From NCBI GenBank assembly GCA_029207755.1, contig JARCOQ010000003.1, positions 44,660,144 through 44,724,143 on the forward strand: 64,000 nucleotides of DNA. Direction: 5' to 3'. This stretch comes from Chamaea fasciata (Eukaryota; Chordata; Aves; Passeriformes; Sylviidae). Position 1 is the stretch's first letter. Each line of letters opens with the position of its first letter. Positions 46,901 to 59,900 of this stretch are shown here, piece after piece. A program made the translations under genes and the position numbers. The notes under the pieces are model-generated. The model was not told where the DNA came from. It saw only the letters and a program-made list of their open reading frames with translations, and searched no databases.

Positions 46901-49900
46901 AAGCTCTGTACAAGGAGCAGCTGGTATGAAGGAAGAAGGCACGGATCACTGCCAGTGCGATGTTGTTGAAAACATGTGATCACTATTTAATTTGACTTCT
47001 CAGCTTTGCTAAGCTTTTGGAAATTTTCCAGATGTAAAAGTCCTCTCGTTTCTTATACAAAGAGGAAGCTTCTGAATTTCAAGGAGACAAAATGCAGCAC
47101 AGGGCACTATGAAATACTATAGCAAAATTTTCTGGTTGACACAGAGACCTAAAGCAATTCCTGTGTTGGTGCTGTAGTACCTTCAGGTGACCAGGAAATC
47201 TGTTAGCACATTTTTCTGGACATTTCTAAATATTTTGATGGCATTTAGAGTTTTGCTTGGAACTCAGACATCTGCAGTAGGTAAATGGATCTTGAGCTTT
47301 GTCTTACCTAACTTCTCCCTACAATGAATTAGACATGCAGTCGAAATAATTCTTATATGGTAAGTGGGGAGAGATAGTAACCTCCAGAAGGCAACTCAAT
47401 CCATCCAGCAGGTAATATGCCCCTGTGTGGGGTGAACTGAATCCTGAAAATGCCCCTCTCCCCTCCTCACCACTGGAGGTAAAAGAAGACAAGGCCTTAA
47501 ACTGAAGAAGGAAAAGAACTCCTGTAGACTCACTAAGGGATGGATCTGAACCGAAGAAAACTCGGATTCATGAGGATGAAGTGGGCTATGAGAGTAACCT
47601 AGAGCTGTGTGTGTCAGGTGATGTTGAAGCAAGGCTCAGGTCTGCCAGAAACTTGTGCCAGTAACTTCTTGAGCTATCATTAACCTGTGGAACTTAGGCT
47701 GCAGGGAGGCACTAGTGGCATGGGGGTGGGGAGAGGGGTCTCTTTTCTCAGCTGAGTGACTGTTGTGGGCAGAGGAAGCACACTCTGAGCAGGAGTGCAG
47801 AGGTCCAAAGCCAGGGTAGAGTTTAGATCCTGCTCATCCTGAGGGTGTGCCCACCATACTGGAAGACAAGCACAAGCCCTTGATGAAGGTCCAGAAGTCT
47901 GCAGCTCTTGAAAGTCTGGAAATGCTCTTTTGGCTCAGAATGAGAGAGTCAGGCTTACAAGTCTTTATGCATGCTGTACAAAGTCACTTTGTCACTTGCT
48001 GGCTCCAGGCCAGGTGGGACATAAATCTTACCGTGAGTACAATTTCAAATAGACATTTCTGCTCAGACAAGAAGTGTCTCACTCAGGCAGGTGTGTGTAA
48101 TGTGGGAGCAGAGAAGCCTCAGTGCTGCATGCACCCAGTGCTGAAGCAGAAGCATTTCCAGGGCCCACGTGTGTCACCACTGACGGCAGTGGAACCTGAG
48201 TGATGGAAATGGCTTCCTCCAGGCAGAGCAGGTTTGTTGCTATGCTATTTTCAAGCCCTCTGCTTACTTCTGTTACTGGAAAGGTCTTACGTTTGTTTCT
48301 AAATCCGTGTCTATTGATTAGCACTTAGTAACTGGCTGCACAGCTTAATATAATGATCGTAGCTCTGGCTTCTTTTGTCATTTCTGATGCACAGAAGACT
48401 GTTCTTTCTTTTTTCAGTTGCAGGATGTTCTTGTTAGCTCAGCTTAGCACTGTGCATACTTTGCAGTCCAGGGTATTTGGGATTTTCTTTTGAAGCATTT
48501 TATATTGGCAATGAAGAGAAAACAAAGTCCATAATATTCATTTTGAATGAAGTTGTGACTATATACCAAAACATAACCGGGGTGTAAAATGCCACATAAC
48601 TTGTCAGTTTTTACTGCACTATGTATTTGGTTGGCTCTATTACAGAAAATGCTTGTTTTCCCACAAGTATATTAATTACACTCACAAACTGTACTGTTTC
48701 TACATGTATGCTTTTGCTGAAAAATAAAATTAATCAGAAGAGTCTGTTAAGATTTGTCTTTAAAAGATATTCATTGTAAATACCGCATTATAAAATTACC
48801 ATTACCTGATCAGCTACTAGATATTCTCTGTTTTTCTGGTCTTCTGATTGGAGCATTATACTATTTGTGATTATATCTCTAAATAATGTTTACCTAGCTC
48901 ATGCATTCCAGCTCTTTTCCTGAGGAAAAGCTGGTATCAGATGTCAATTATTGATTAGAGTAATTTGTTCAAGCATTTTCTTCAGCAATGTCTACTAACT
49001 TTCATCCTGATAAGAGAGTTAATCGAAAACGTAAGTAATATAACCTGTGGTTACACAGGTGGTCAAAAGCAAGTCTCACCAATATTTGCTGTAGATGTTT
49101 GGTCAGATGCTCAGCAAGACAGCAACAATAGCTCCAGTGTAGTTCTGTGGAAAAAGATTTATCTGGACCATTATTGCATGTAGTGTGTCCCCCTCATGTG
49201 ACATTCATGCCCCAGCCCTACCCACAATAGCTCTTTAACATCTGCTTTACCACAGATCAGGTCAGGTTATGGTTCTTCAGGACATTTTGAGGAAGAGGAT
49301 CAGACTAAGTTCCTGTTGATGTTTCTTGGAGACCTCATCTATCAGCATTTCCAGGAGTGCTGCTGTATCATTCACCTCTACTCCCAAACACTGCAGCATT
49401 GCCCACTGCAGGTCTCCCAGCCACAAGTCTGGGTGATACTGCCTAGAGTAAAATAGAAGTTTTCAGATGGCCACCACTGTGATCCTTTCCAAACTGGCAG
49501 AGCTGAGGTGCAGTGGTTCCGAGCTCCTGAAGAAGACTCAGATAGGCTTGTTTCCCCACCCAGCAGTTCTACAGTCGCTAGTCTTCTCTGAGACCCAAGA
49601 ACGTCAGTTTTTGGTCAGAGTCTGATGTTAAAAGAGGTCACAAAGAATTGTTTCAGGTGCAGCATGGAGCCATTGCAGCAGGCTGATGCTAGAAGGTGTC
49701 TGATGACAATGTCTGGAATTTTGGGAGTGGTCTTTGAGACTTTGGTTCTTCCCACACAGGCCTATCACATCCTGAAATCAACTCAGACATCTCTCAGTTA
49801 TTCATGACCAGTAGGAAATGAAAGCTGATCATCTGTCTTTCAAGAAAAGAACTTTAAACTGGTGTTGGCACTAGGGGACTGAGTGGAATAGCCCAGCAGA

Positions 49901-51670
49901 CTATATATGCCATCCTCTCCCACTATACAACAGGATCCCCGTTTGAAAACTCAGAAACACCTACTGCTTCAGGTGCCTGGGGCTGGTGTCCAAGTCACCA
50001 TGAGACAGAACTCATATGGACCCCATGGAGACAGAAGAACAACCCTTGCATATGGAATAATGTCTCTACAGTGTGTAAGTGAGATCAGTTTTTCTTGCAC
50101 TGGTGATTCCTTACCAGGTCAGCTCTTGAATGCATATTTTTCACATGGTGATGCTGGAGATTCCTGTGGCATGCACTCTACATACCAACTGCTTTAACAC
50201 TTCATACTTGTACTGAAAATGCTCAGGAAATCCTGCTCTAATACTTCGGATGTCACCAGAAGCATCACCTCAGTAGCACTAATGCTGTCCCAGCCAGTCA
50301 TAGCAATGCTAGGCCCTTTAAGAAAGCTAGATATCTGTTCCTGTTAACACAAAATCTCTAAGAGATGAATGAGAAAGATTACAAAAATTAGAAGATAATA
50401 CAAATGCAGACAGCTGATGCTCTTTTAGCAGCAGCATACAACAATTTTTAGTCATCCTTCAAAGGATTATAATCTTTATCGTGGCAGGATGGGAAACAAA
50501 ACCACAATCACAGGATATACAAATGACTCATCCCAGGGGGTTCTGCTTCTTCAGTTCCAGTGTAATGTTCCACCTAAAACACAAGAATGCAGAATGTAAT
50601 TTAAGAGTCAAGAAAGGCTGGGAATGGTACCTTTGGCTGTGTGCTCCAGTGCTCCCACCACAGCCTCCCTCCCAACCCAGTGTACAGTGTAACAACTCCT
50701 ACGCTCTGCCTGCACAGCTGTAAGAGAAACACAGTGAAACTCAGTCACAGATGGAGGCTGTCATTGCAATAAAATGGCCAGAATCAAATCATGTGCCTAC
50801 ATTCGGGGAGATAGCCATTTTAAAAGGAGGAGCTAAGAAAGTTCCCTTTCTTAACTTCACTGTGACCTAAAATAATAATAAACAGCAACACACATCCTTA
50901 ATATAAATATTTAAACACTTTCCAAAAAAAAAGAGTTTTCCTACACTACAGAATAAGGCTCAGCAGTTTTGTCTCATTTCAGACTGATTTTGCTGTTGCT
51001 TTTTATTATTAAAACAGAAGAAAGGATGGTCTTGTGATTATAATCACAGGCTGCAAGTCAGGAGATCAACATTAAGCTTTTCAAAATTTTTCTCAGTAGT
51101 TTTGGTCTCTGTTTGCCCTAGGACAGAGTGAATGACGTGCTTCCTTAGCTTACAGGATTGTAAGAACTTTTAAGCATAAAACCCAAAAATGCTGGATTTA
51201 AAGTCTGGTGCTTAGATCAAATTTTGGTTTACTAGGGCTAGTTACATTTCCAGCAGAAAATCTGACTAAATGAATGCTCTGTGTGTGTCTAAATCAGTGT
51301 GGCTGCTTGTCTTAAAAGCAAGCTTGGAGTAAGCATTCAGTGCTGTAGTGGTTGACCCATGGCTCACCTATGAGATGCTGTTTTCAGGTCATGGCCACAT
51401 AAACACAAAAAACAGTTGCCAAGTACATTACAGACAGATTTTCTGTAGCAATGTGACACTGAAGCTTCATGTAGTGGTCTCATGTAATCTTGTCAATCTA
51501 TCTGTTACATTTACAGTGCAGTGCCCCCTGAAGTCTGGCCTTGGTTCAGTGTCCCATTGGGCCAGGTGGGGTACAAATAAATTACCTTCTTTCTTATGGC
51601 AGGTTTTGGAGCTAGAGAAGATCTTGCTGCATTCACTGCACAATTATGTGCTTCATCTGACAGTGTGGGA
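43946..51670. other. Intergenic DNA, no supported gene
   Basis: 7.7 kb with only short open frames on both strands, none with recognisable domains or exon-like splice pairs supported by homology. I see no further LTR or CR1 sequence that I can name. One copy of a 29-bp exact repeat lies at 50,936-50,964. Confidence 0.6.
50936..50964 (+). repeat. 29-bp dispersed direct repeat, copy 1
   Basis: A 29-nt sequence starting TTTTCCTACACTACAGAATA and ending GGCTCAGC is identical to 52,338-52,366, in the same orientation 1.4 kb away. The flanks are unrelated. It belongs to no repeat that I recognise. Confidence 0.95.
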
Positions 51671-51749
51671 ATCGTTGAATCATAGAACAGCTTGGGTTGG
51701 AATGGACCTTTAAAGATCATCTTGCTCCACCCCCACTACCATGGGCTTT
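51671..51749 (-). mobile_element. CR1 LINE extreme 3' end
   Basis: About 79 bp matching the reverse complement of a CR1 3' terminus: GAATCATAGAACAGCTTGGG, TTGGAATGGACCTTTAAAGA, then CCATGGGC. The ATCATAGAA block is the CR1 3' octamer region. It is a severely 5'-truncated insertion. Confidence 0.88.
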
Positions 51750-52337
51750 CACTTCATGAGAAGTTTACCGGGAGAGAAACAAATACAGCAAAATAAAGTA
51801 GAAAAGGCTGCTGCTTATAAACAGCATTGCTGGTCTGAAAGTAGACAGCCCTAAGAATGAATTCTGGCTGCCTCAAGCTGTTGGAAACTTCTGAGAGGGC
51901 AGGCTGCAGCAGGAAATAAAAAAGCACATTGAATAAATCACTTGATGCTCTGATTAAGAGGCATGGGACTGTGTATCATGTGATAGTTAAAGCCGTAAGC
52001 TCCAGCCTTGAAGATATTATTTGGTACACGAGCAGTCTGAATGGGCAGATGGCATTCATGAGCAGGATTACTATTTCTAGCAAAACAGGTCAAACCAAGT
52101 CACTTAGAAATGGAATTAAAATGTAGATTGTTATCTCTGAAGGTGTGTGACTCTTGAAAGAGAGTTAATGAATCGGGCTCATTATAATTGCATCATTTTC
52201 AACAACAAAAACATTCTGTGTAGTAAAGTTTTGCCTTTGTTTCCTTTCTCTCAGCTAACTACACACTCATTTTCCAGCATGAAATTTGCCTCCAAATAGG
52301 AATGGATCAGCTGACTAGTACCGATCAAAAGTATTCA

Positions 52338-52366
52338 TTTTCCTACACTACAGAATAAGGCTCAGC
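52338..52366 (+). repeat. 29-bp dispersed direct repeat, copy 2
   Basis: Identical over 29 nt to 50,936-50,964, with unrelated flanks on both sides (GTATTCA before, CACTCACAGG after). Confidence 0.95.
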
Positions 52367-54837
52367 CACTCACAGGCAGTGACATCATGTTGTGAGTGAG
52401 AGCAAATGCTGCACACGAAGTGTGGTTCACTGACAATAATGTCTATCCTTATAAATAGTAGCCAGGCTCACTTCTCCATGGCTCTTCTGTTAGCAGGCAC
52501 CTTCATGGGTTGCTGACTGCCCTGAGCCAGGGCTTAAAGCAGGTTGTATAGGAAGCTCAGGGATGAAACTCTGCCTCGCAAAGGCACAGAATCACTAAGA
52601 TCAGCTGCGTGACAGAAGTGCCCACATTACTTCCTATGGCAACCTCTGGTTGCTGGCTAGGCTAAGGCAGAGAGTAGGAGGAGCTGCTTTTGCAAACAGA
52701 GGTTCCAGAGGCCTTTCCAAACTCCTGTCTCCTTACAGTGAGGGAGGAGAAATAACAACAATTCCTGGGTAACGGCAAGAGCCAGGCAGCTGCTTGGCAG
52801 AGGTAGGATGGCAAGCTGGAGCAAGGTCCCTGCAAAGGACCAGAAGGTGCTTTGTGAAGGGCCTAAGGGAAGAAGACATCCCTCTGGCTTTTCTACATGA
52901 GCATCAGCTCTCTGGGAGCAGTTCTCATAGACCCATTCCCAGCATTCTTCTTTGCCATAAGACCTCCCCAAACCCCAACACATTAACAGAGTATTAGCAG
53001 GAAAACATTATCTAGGTTGACTCAATGGACATGGAGCACATGGGAATTTCAAGTGCTTTGCTTTGTCTTCCTGAACTTGAAAGGTGAGACCCTGCTCAGC
53101 TCCCTACAACGTGGCCAGATTCCTCTTCAGCCCTGGGACAGCCTCCAGATCTCCTCGGCACTGGCTGATGTTGGGCTCCCAAGCAAGCCTGGGAAGTCTC
53201 ACTGGAGCCATGCCTTGCCCAGAAGCCTGCAGATGCTAAGCAGCAGCCCAGGCCAGCACGTGGTGCTGGGTGGTGACAGGCAGTGGTGGCCCTGCAGCTC
53301 GCAGGCTGCCAGCCCGTGTCTCCCAGTGCTGCTCTGGCAAGCTGGGCCGGCTGGGGCTGTGGGAGGAGGCAGGCAGCTCCCTCACCTCAGGCAGGGGAGG
53401 AGGAGGCAGCAGGCAACAGCCTCACAAGTCAGGGCAGAAAGAGGCCACCAGCCTGGGACAGTTCTGCTCACTTGTGAGAAACGGGGTGCCTCTTCCCTGC
53501 TCCAGCTATGCCACTTCAGCATCACCAGTCCTAGGAGTGTGAGGAAATTATACCTGAGGCTTCCACCAAGCCTGTGAGGGCATGGACAGGAAAAATACAT
53601 AGTACCTTGACTCCACTGGCTGTTGGAATTGTAGTGTGAAAAAGCCATGGGGCTGCAGAAGAGTGAGGGGGTAAAAGAGAGAGGTGAAGACTAAAGGAAG
53701 TTTCTCACAGAATTAATTCCTCCTTGTAGATGATGCTCATCATCAGGCAGCTCCCATATGATGTGATTTCAGCTGGGTCTTCAGAGACAGTAGGGGTCAA
53801 AATCACCATTTTTCATCCCCAGGACAGAGGGCAGTGCTCTCCTCATACAGCAGATGGGCCAGATAAGCAACACCTAAAGGACTCAGACTGCATTTGTGTG
53901 GTGGGCACTGCACAAACTCACAGTAAGGCAGTCCTTGCTGCAAGGGGCTTTCACTGCAGCTCGGTCCACTAGTAAAAAGTAGAAGAAGAGAGGAGAAAAC
54001 AGATGATCACAATTTTATCTGAGGGAGGAGAGGAAACCAAAGCTGAAGGAGGTAAACCATGGACAAAGGACAAGGGCAAGAACAGGCAGTGAAACTGGCT
54101 GGAAGTGAAGGAACTGGGAAAAAGGGATGGCAAAGGGTTTGGCTTGATAGCCAGTCCGCAAAGGAGGTAATCAGGGACACAGTACAGCCAGCCAGCTTTG
54201 CCTCCCTGCTTTTGCTTTAAATGCACTGCCTGCCTCAGCCAGCTCTGCCTCTGGGGTCAGAGAGATGGGCTGGGATGTGCAGAGCAGATGCTGAGCTGTG
54301 TGATCCTGAAGAGAAAGATTGTGTTAGATCAAGATCATACCAATGTCTGGGCCAGAAGGTGCAAAAGCAAGCAACTATTTTGTCTCACTGCTTGATCCAT
54401 AGAAGATGCAATCTTGGTCACAAAGTAGGGGTATAACAAATTTTGCAGTGACACTTTCATTCCAAGCCTCAGACTCTACTGCAACTAACCAAAATGTGCT
54501 TTGTGTTTTTTCTCCCCATGCCCACATATGAATTTAATATGCGTGATCAGAAGACTTGTGAGAAAAGACAAGATGAGGATTTTGGAAAGTAAAACGGAAT
54601 ATTTAACAACAAGACAAACCCAGCAAAAGCAGGGCCTTTAATGTGCCTCATTCAGGTACAGGGGGTACAGAGATGGGGGCAGAGGGGCTGCAGCAGTTTG
54701 CCTCTCCCAGGCACCTGCTCCTTCCTCTCTGGGTTCAGTCTTTCAGCAATGCTGGCAATTCCTGGCAGCTGTGGTGGTGTCTGGGCATTGGCCAATGGCT
54801 GCCCTTTTTGAAGTTTTACCTAAAGGACATTTATTGA

Positions 54838-54920
54838 TATTATGTTTCTTATGTTTTCCTATTTTTTCTTTTTTCCTTTTATTTTTTCTTTTTTTTAAAA
54901 ATTTTTAATTTTATTTTAAT
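54838..54920. repeat. T/A-rich low-complexity tract
   Basis: About 80 bp of T runs broken by single C or A (TTTTCCTATTTTTTCTTTTT and similar), passing into AT-only sequence. It is low-complexity sequence, possibly an eroded homopolymer. Confidence 0.85.
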
Positions 54921-55832
54921 AGACTGGAAAACAAGGTATGAAAAGCAAGAACCAGCAAAGGGAAGTCAGTGACACTCCTTTCTGGGTCATGGAAACCAGA
55001 AAGGTTGCCAGTTTGTTGGCAAATATGCAAAGAACTGAATCTAAGCACATTCATTTGATGTTGCAAACAGGATTTAAATGCTGCATTAGGCTTGTGACTT
55101 CTCTTTTGACTTCTGCTATCCATAATTCATTATTTGTTGCATGTGACTCATTGGTGAAATCATATATATTATTTCTGCTATGTAGTGAGTTTATCTAAAA
55201 CTGGTCTATTAAATAAAGTCCCCCAGAAATGTCAGCTAAAATAAGTACATTTTACAAATGTTGGTAGAAAATAAAAGAAAAAAAAAAAAGTAGGCTAAAG
55301 CAAGTTGAGCAAGGATGGTTTTTGTGTAGGTAAAATATCTGGAAATATTTTATTTCCTTTTTCACTCACATCCTGTCAAGCTATGCCAATTCAGCCAGAG
55401 AGAGACTAGGCACAAAGGATACAAAGGTTATGTCTGATACAGATAAACTTCTCTTTTATCTCTTTATGGTCTCAGTTTCTGGGCTGTAATTTGAACCAGA
55501 GATCAAGTCAATGTAACAAAGACACAAAACATTAGTCAGACTTCAGTAGGCGCAGGTCCTGAGATTCAGTTTCCAAACTTTCCAGTTTGCTGCTAGCATC
55601 AGATGTCATAAGCTGTACCTCTATTTTTTTAAAAGGGTTCAGTGGTCTAAAGGGAACATAAAAATACCAGTGATGAATGACAGGTATGCAGGTAGTTAGG
55701 TTTTCTTGCTCTTTTTTGTCTTCCTCCAGTTATCAGATTTTTTTGTAAATTCTAGCTTGTTTCTTCACAAGCACCTTTATTTGACAGTTTGCAGCAGAGA
55801 AGCAGCATCAGTCAATTTTCCCTCAGCCTTTC

Positions 55833-55888
55833 AGGAAGAGAGGAAGAGAGGGAGAGGGAGAGGAAGAGTGGGAGGGAGAGGGAGAGGG
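55833..55888. repeat. Polypurine tract (GGGAGA)n-like
   Basis: Some 55 bp almost entirely A/G on the plus strand (GGAAGAGAGGAAGAGAGGGA and on), with one T interruption. Such mirror-like purine tracts can adopt triplex DNA and expand by slippage. Confidence 0.9.
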
Positions 55889-56913
55889 TAGTTTGGGCTT
55901 TGCAGACCATATATTCACCACACAGGTGCACTTTAACACAGACTGAGTGTCATCACCACACTTCAATGCTGGAGTGATCCAGGGAAGCCTTACCTTAGTC
56001 CAAGTATGCACCAGGCACCATTCAGGAAGATGGCCAACATGCAAATGAAAGATAAATAAATGACAAACTGCTACAGCTTCAGCTTGCAGAGTGTCAGGTA
56101 GCTCTTGCAAAGTGTTTAGAACTTTCCACTTCAGGCAGTTTCCATGGAGGCTGAGAGATTTCAACACGGGCAGAGTAGGTCTATTACTTTGTAATATTGA
56201 GCCTTAGAGATCAAGGGGAGTGAGGAGCTGCAGAGTCCCTGGGCTGTGGGAGCTTTGTCCGTGTGACGGACACGCACTCGGTAGACACGGCTGTGGCAGC
56301 GACTCCTGCTGCCCATTGTTTTTCTATGGCAGATAAATGGAGGTCCCAGGCACTCTAGAAGCATTCCTGAAAAAAGTCCAAGGTCATCTCTGTCATGCTC
56401 AAGGATTGAATTCCCATTTTTAAGTTTAGCTGTCCTGAGAAAAACCCTCCTCTCCTCCATCTTCACAGTGCAAGCAGTGTGTGAGCCTAGAGACCACTTA
56501 TGGTGTAGAAAACAGTACTGTGGCAATAGAGATGAGTTTGTTGACATCTACTGTGACACCCAAATTTCTACTTGTTACCCCTGCTTTTAATATATGTACT
56601 ACTTTATGCCAGATGTACAAGTTTCATTGAGAAGAGATGCATTTTTTATAGCTGGTATATTTATCTTAGTGAATATTTACATATATGTGCTTCCATAGGA
56701 GCTGTCTACACGACAGACTAAGTAAAGTCAGTTTAAAAACCCAAAGAGAGCACTTAAGGCAGCAAAGCCAGCCTGTGACAAGGACACTCCTCTCCCCTAC
56801 ACTGATGCATGCTGTGACACTTGCTATGCAACACTTCAGGTTGAGAAGCTTGGGAGTCACTAAATGGAGTTGCAGAGGAAGGAGTCACTAAGTAAGAGTG
56901 CTGAGAGAAACAA

Positions 56914-56936
56914 AGAGAGAGAGAGAGAGAGAGAGA
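56914..56936. repeat. (AG)n microsatellite, about 11.5 units
   Basis: An uninterrupted AG dinucleotide repeat flanked by CAA and TTTAACAG; a likely polymorphic marker. Confidence 0.95.
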
Positions 56937-59900
56937 TTTAACAGTGCCCAGTGGAGATGCCTTACTAAACTAATAAAAACCCAATAAACAGAAGAGCTGC
57001 TAATTATCAAAAGGAGTTAAGCAACGAAAAGTGGCAGAAAGCCAAGCAGCAATACTGAGCCTCTTAATGCAAAGAGAAACTACTCAGCAAACACACAGTT
57101 TGTAATGCAAAATGAAGGGACAGTTCATATTTTAATAAGATTTGCATTGTATTAATAATCTTCTGTGCATTTTTTTCTGACTGAAGATATTTATGTACAT
57201 CCAGTGGATGAAGGATGATCACAGAAGTTATGTTGTTTTAAATATATTCTTTGAAGCCAAGTGTTTCACCCTTGGAAATAAAAAAACAGCCTCTAAAAGT
57301 ATTTAAAAATGCAAAGGCAATCTACTTTCCATATATCTGAACTCCAGGGCTATAGTATGAGGAGAACATGCAGATATTATTAGGAAAAAGAGAAGGTGCC
57401 ACAGAAGAGAAATGCTACACATGCACTTGCATGTCTAGCTCCTGGAGCTCCGGGGTACTGGCCCCAAGTCATTGGTCACCATGGTTACAGACAGATGTGA
57501 AAGCTCCTTTTGAACAGACCATCGGCTGCTGCTGTTAGTGAGGCCCCCAGAGAGGCAGTGAAAGCTGGGAGACACTGGCAGCCTTTCCCCAGCCTGCGGA
57601 GGAGGATTCCCATGGTGGCTCAGAGGCCTCTCAAAACCATGCCCTGCTGATGAGCAGAAACTGTGCTGTAGTGCACAGGCTGAGGGAGGGCTAGCACAAA
57701 TCGTCCCTGAGAAGCTGATCTCATGCAAAGGCAGGGAACAAAGTAGGCGTTAATATGCAGCCACTGGCACTTGAGGCAGCATCCATAAGCAAAGAAGCCA
57801 TTTCCTGCAGGGGTGGGGCTGAAATGCAGGGAATGACTGAGTGCCATAGGGCCACATCCCAGTGCAAACCAGTCCTCTTTTATGCCTGTACTCCAAATCA
57901 TTTAGTGTTTGCATGACAGAAGTGTCCAATCAGCACAGCAGTATGCAGAAACCTGGATGTTCCTGAGTCAAAGACTCTTTGGCACAAATTATTGCTCTGA
58001 CCCCAAGTGTGGGCAGGCAAAAATGAAATGAGATCCACCACAACTGGAGTGAATTTTACCCTTATATAATGCTGGTTTTCAGAAGGAATCATTCCAAGTG
58101 ATACTCCCCTGATTCTATTATTTGTCCTGTGAGTCAGGAAGCTTGCACTCCACTCATGACACTCTGCCCATTTTTCCCCAGGATATGTCTATGTATTCAT
58201 GTGGATATCATTCATAATTTTGCAAATTGCTCTAGCTGCACTTTTGGGTAAATATACCATTAACAGTTTTACCAGTCTTGTTACTGACTTGGTAAACCAT
58301 TAACAAAATCATCCTTTTTACAAAGTCCATAAAGTGTCTGTGAGCAAAAGGTGCACTGTTCTTCTTTTCAGCACACCAGGCTCTAGTCTTCAAAGATGCA
58401 GGTGATGAGTTGAAGATTCCTGAAATGTTCCGTTTGCACAAGTGAACTAGAAATACTTAACTTGTTGCTTTGTGCAGGATTTCCAGATGTCTGGGGCAAC
58501 TATTTGTATTCCTATATAAACCCTCAGTAGGTAAAGAGGGGCTTTGGGTGTTATTTTTATGAACTATATTTGTGCTTCTCCAGCTTCCTGCGTAGTGCTG
58601 GACAGGGAAGAGGTCAGAAAACAGTTGATCCCTAGCTTTCACCGTTGAAAGCAAATTGTGGGCAAACAGCAGCCAGGGCAGGCAGGCTGGTATGAAGTGA
58701 TCTGTCAAGAGATGAGTAGGCTGTTTTCCTAAGGGGAAAACTACCAGGGTGGAGATAACAGAAGGTCCAATAACTAAGGAGTGATTTCAGCAATTCAAAT
58801 TTTAAAGGAACATAACATAGTAAGCAAAGATGTATAAGAAGAGACATCTAGAGGGAGAGGAAGCAGCAAGAAATTTTCTGGGAAAAGCAAAGTCAAAAAC
58901 TTTTTTGGGAAAAGCATGGGTACTCCAGCACCTGTAGACATAATCTGAATTTTGACTCAGCCCTGTAATCAAAGGGCACTGCCAACCATGTCCAGTGAAT
59001 TAACAAATGTTGGCTTGTTTGGAAGGAAGAGCTGCACCACTACAATTATTTCTGATGGCGCTGTTTGCCTAGAAGTTACATGCCTAAAAAAGACCCCTTG
59101 GCATGTCAATGGAAATGAGTAAGAGCTTGACTCACGGACCTTGTCTTGAGGACCCACCTCATGAAGAAGCTGCATTCTGTCTTGCTTAAGGGTGTATTTG
59201 GGGAGACTGTTTTGAGAAAAAAACTGTGACAACTTCTTCCTTGAGGAGGAACCTAATATAAGCTTTCATATCTCATGATCACCCAGATACATTTCCCAAG
59301 ACTTCAGAAAGTGTTTTTCTATATTGTGTGGCAACGACTCATGGACTAACCACCCAGGGAGGGGAAAAGTGAAACTTTGGGAGAATCTACATGCCTTATG
59401 GCCGTGCCATTAGCTGATCTTAGAACCACCAAAAGGGGATGGAATCTTCTTCCTTGCCCCACCCTTCTCCTCCTTCCCCCTCTTCCGGCCCCCAGGGCTA
59501 GCCCAGCTCCCTGACCAAGCAGCAGAAGGCAGAATGGAGAGCAGGGGACTGGGCAGTGGGAGGGGCATGGAGAGGAAGGAAACCCTCTTCTTCTGCTGGC
59601 AGGGAGGTGTTGTAACAACTTCAGCACCACATACAGCATTGGGTTCTGAGAAACGTGCAACCACTTTCGTAAACATTGGTATGAAACAAATAGTTGGGGT
59701 CACAGGGAAATCAGTTCTCTTTCTAACTACCTTCAGTTGCCAGACTCCAAAGCAGCACACCAGTTGTTGTGAAAGAGCACTGACTTTCAAGTTGCAGGCT
59801 ATGTTTCAAGTCCAAGATGATAAACCTCCACAAAATGTACTTATAATTTGCCTTCAAGAGAGGAGGATGTCCTGACACAGAGAGACTGTAGCACATGTGC

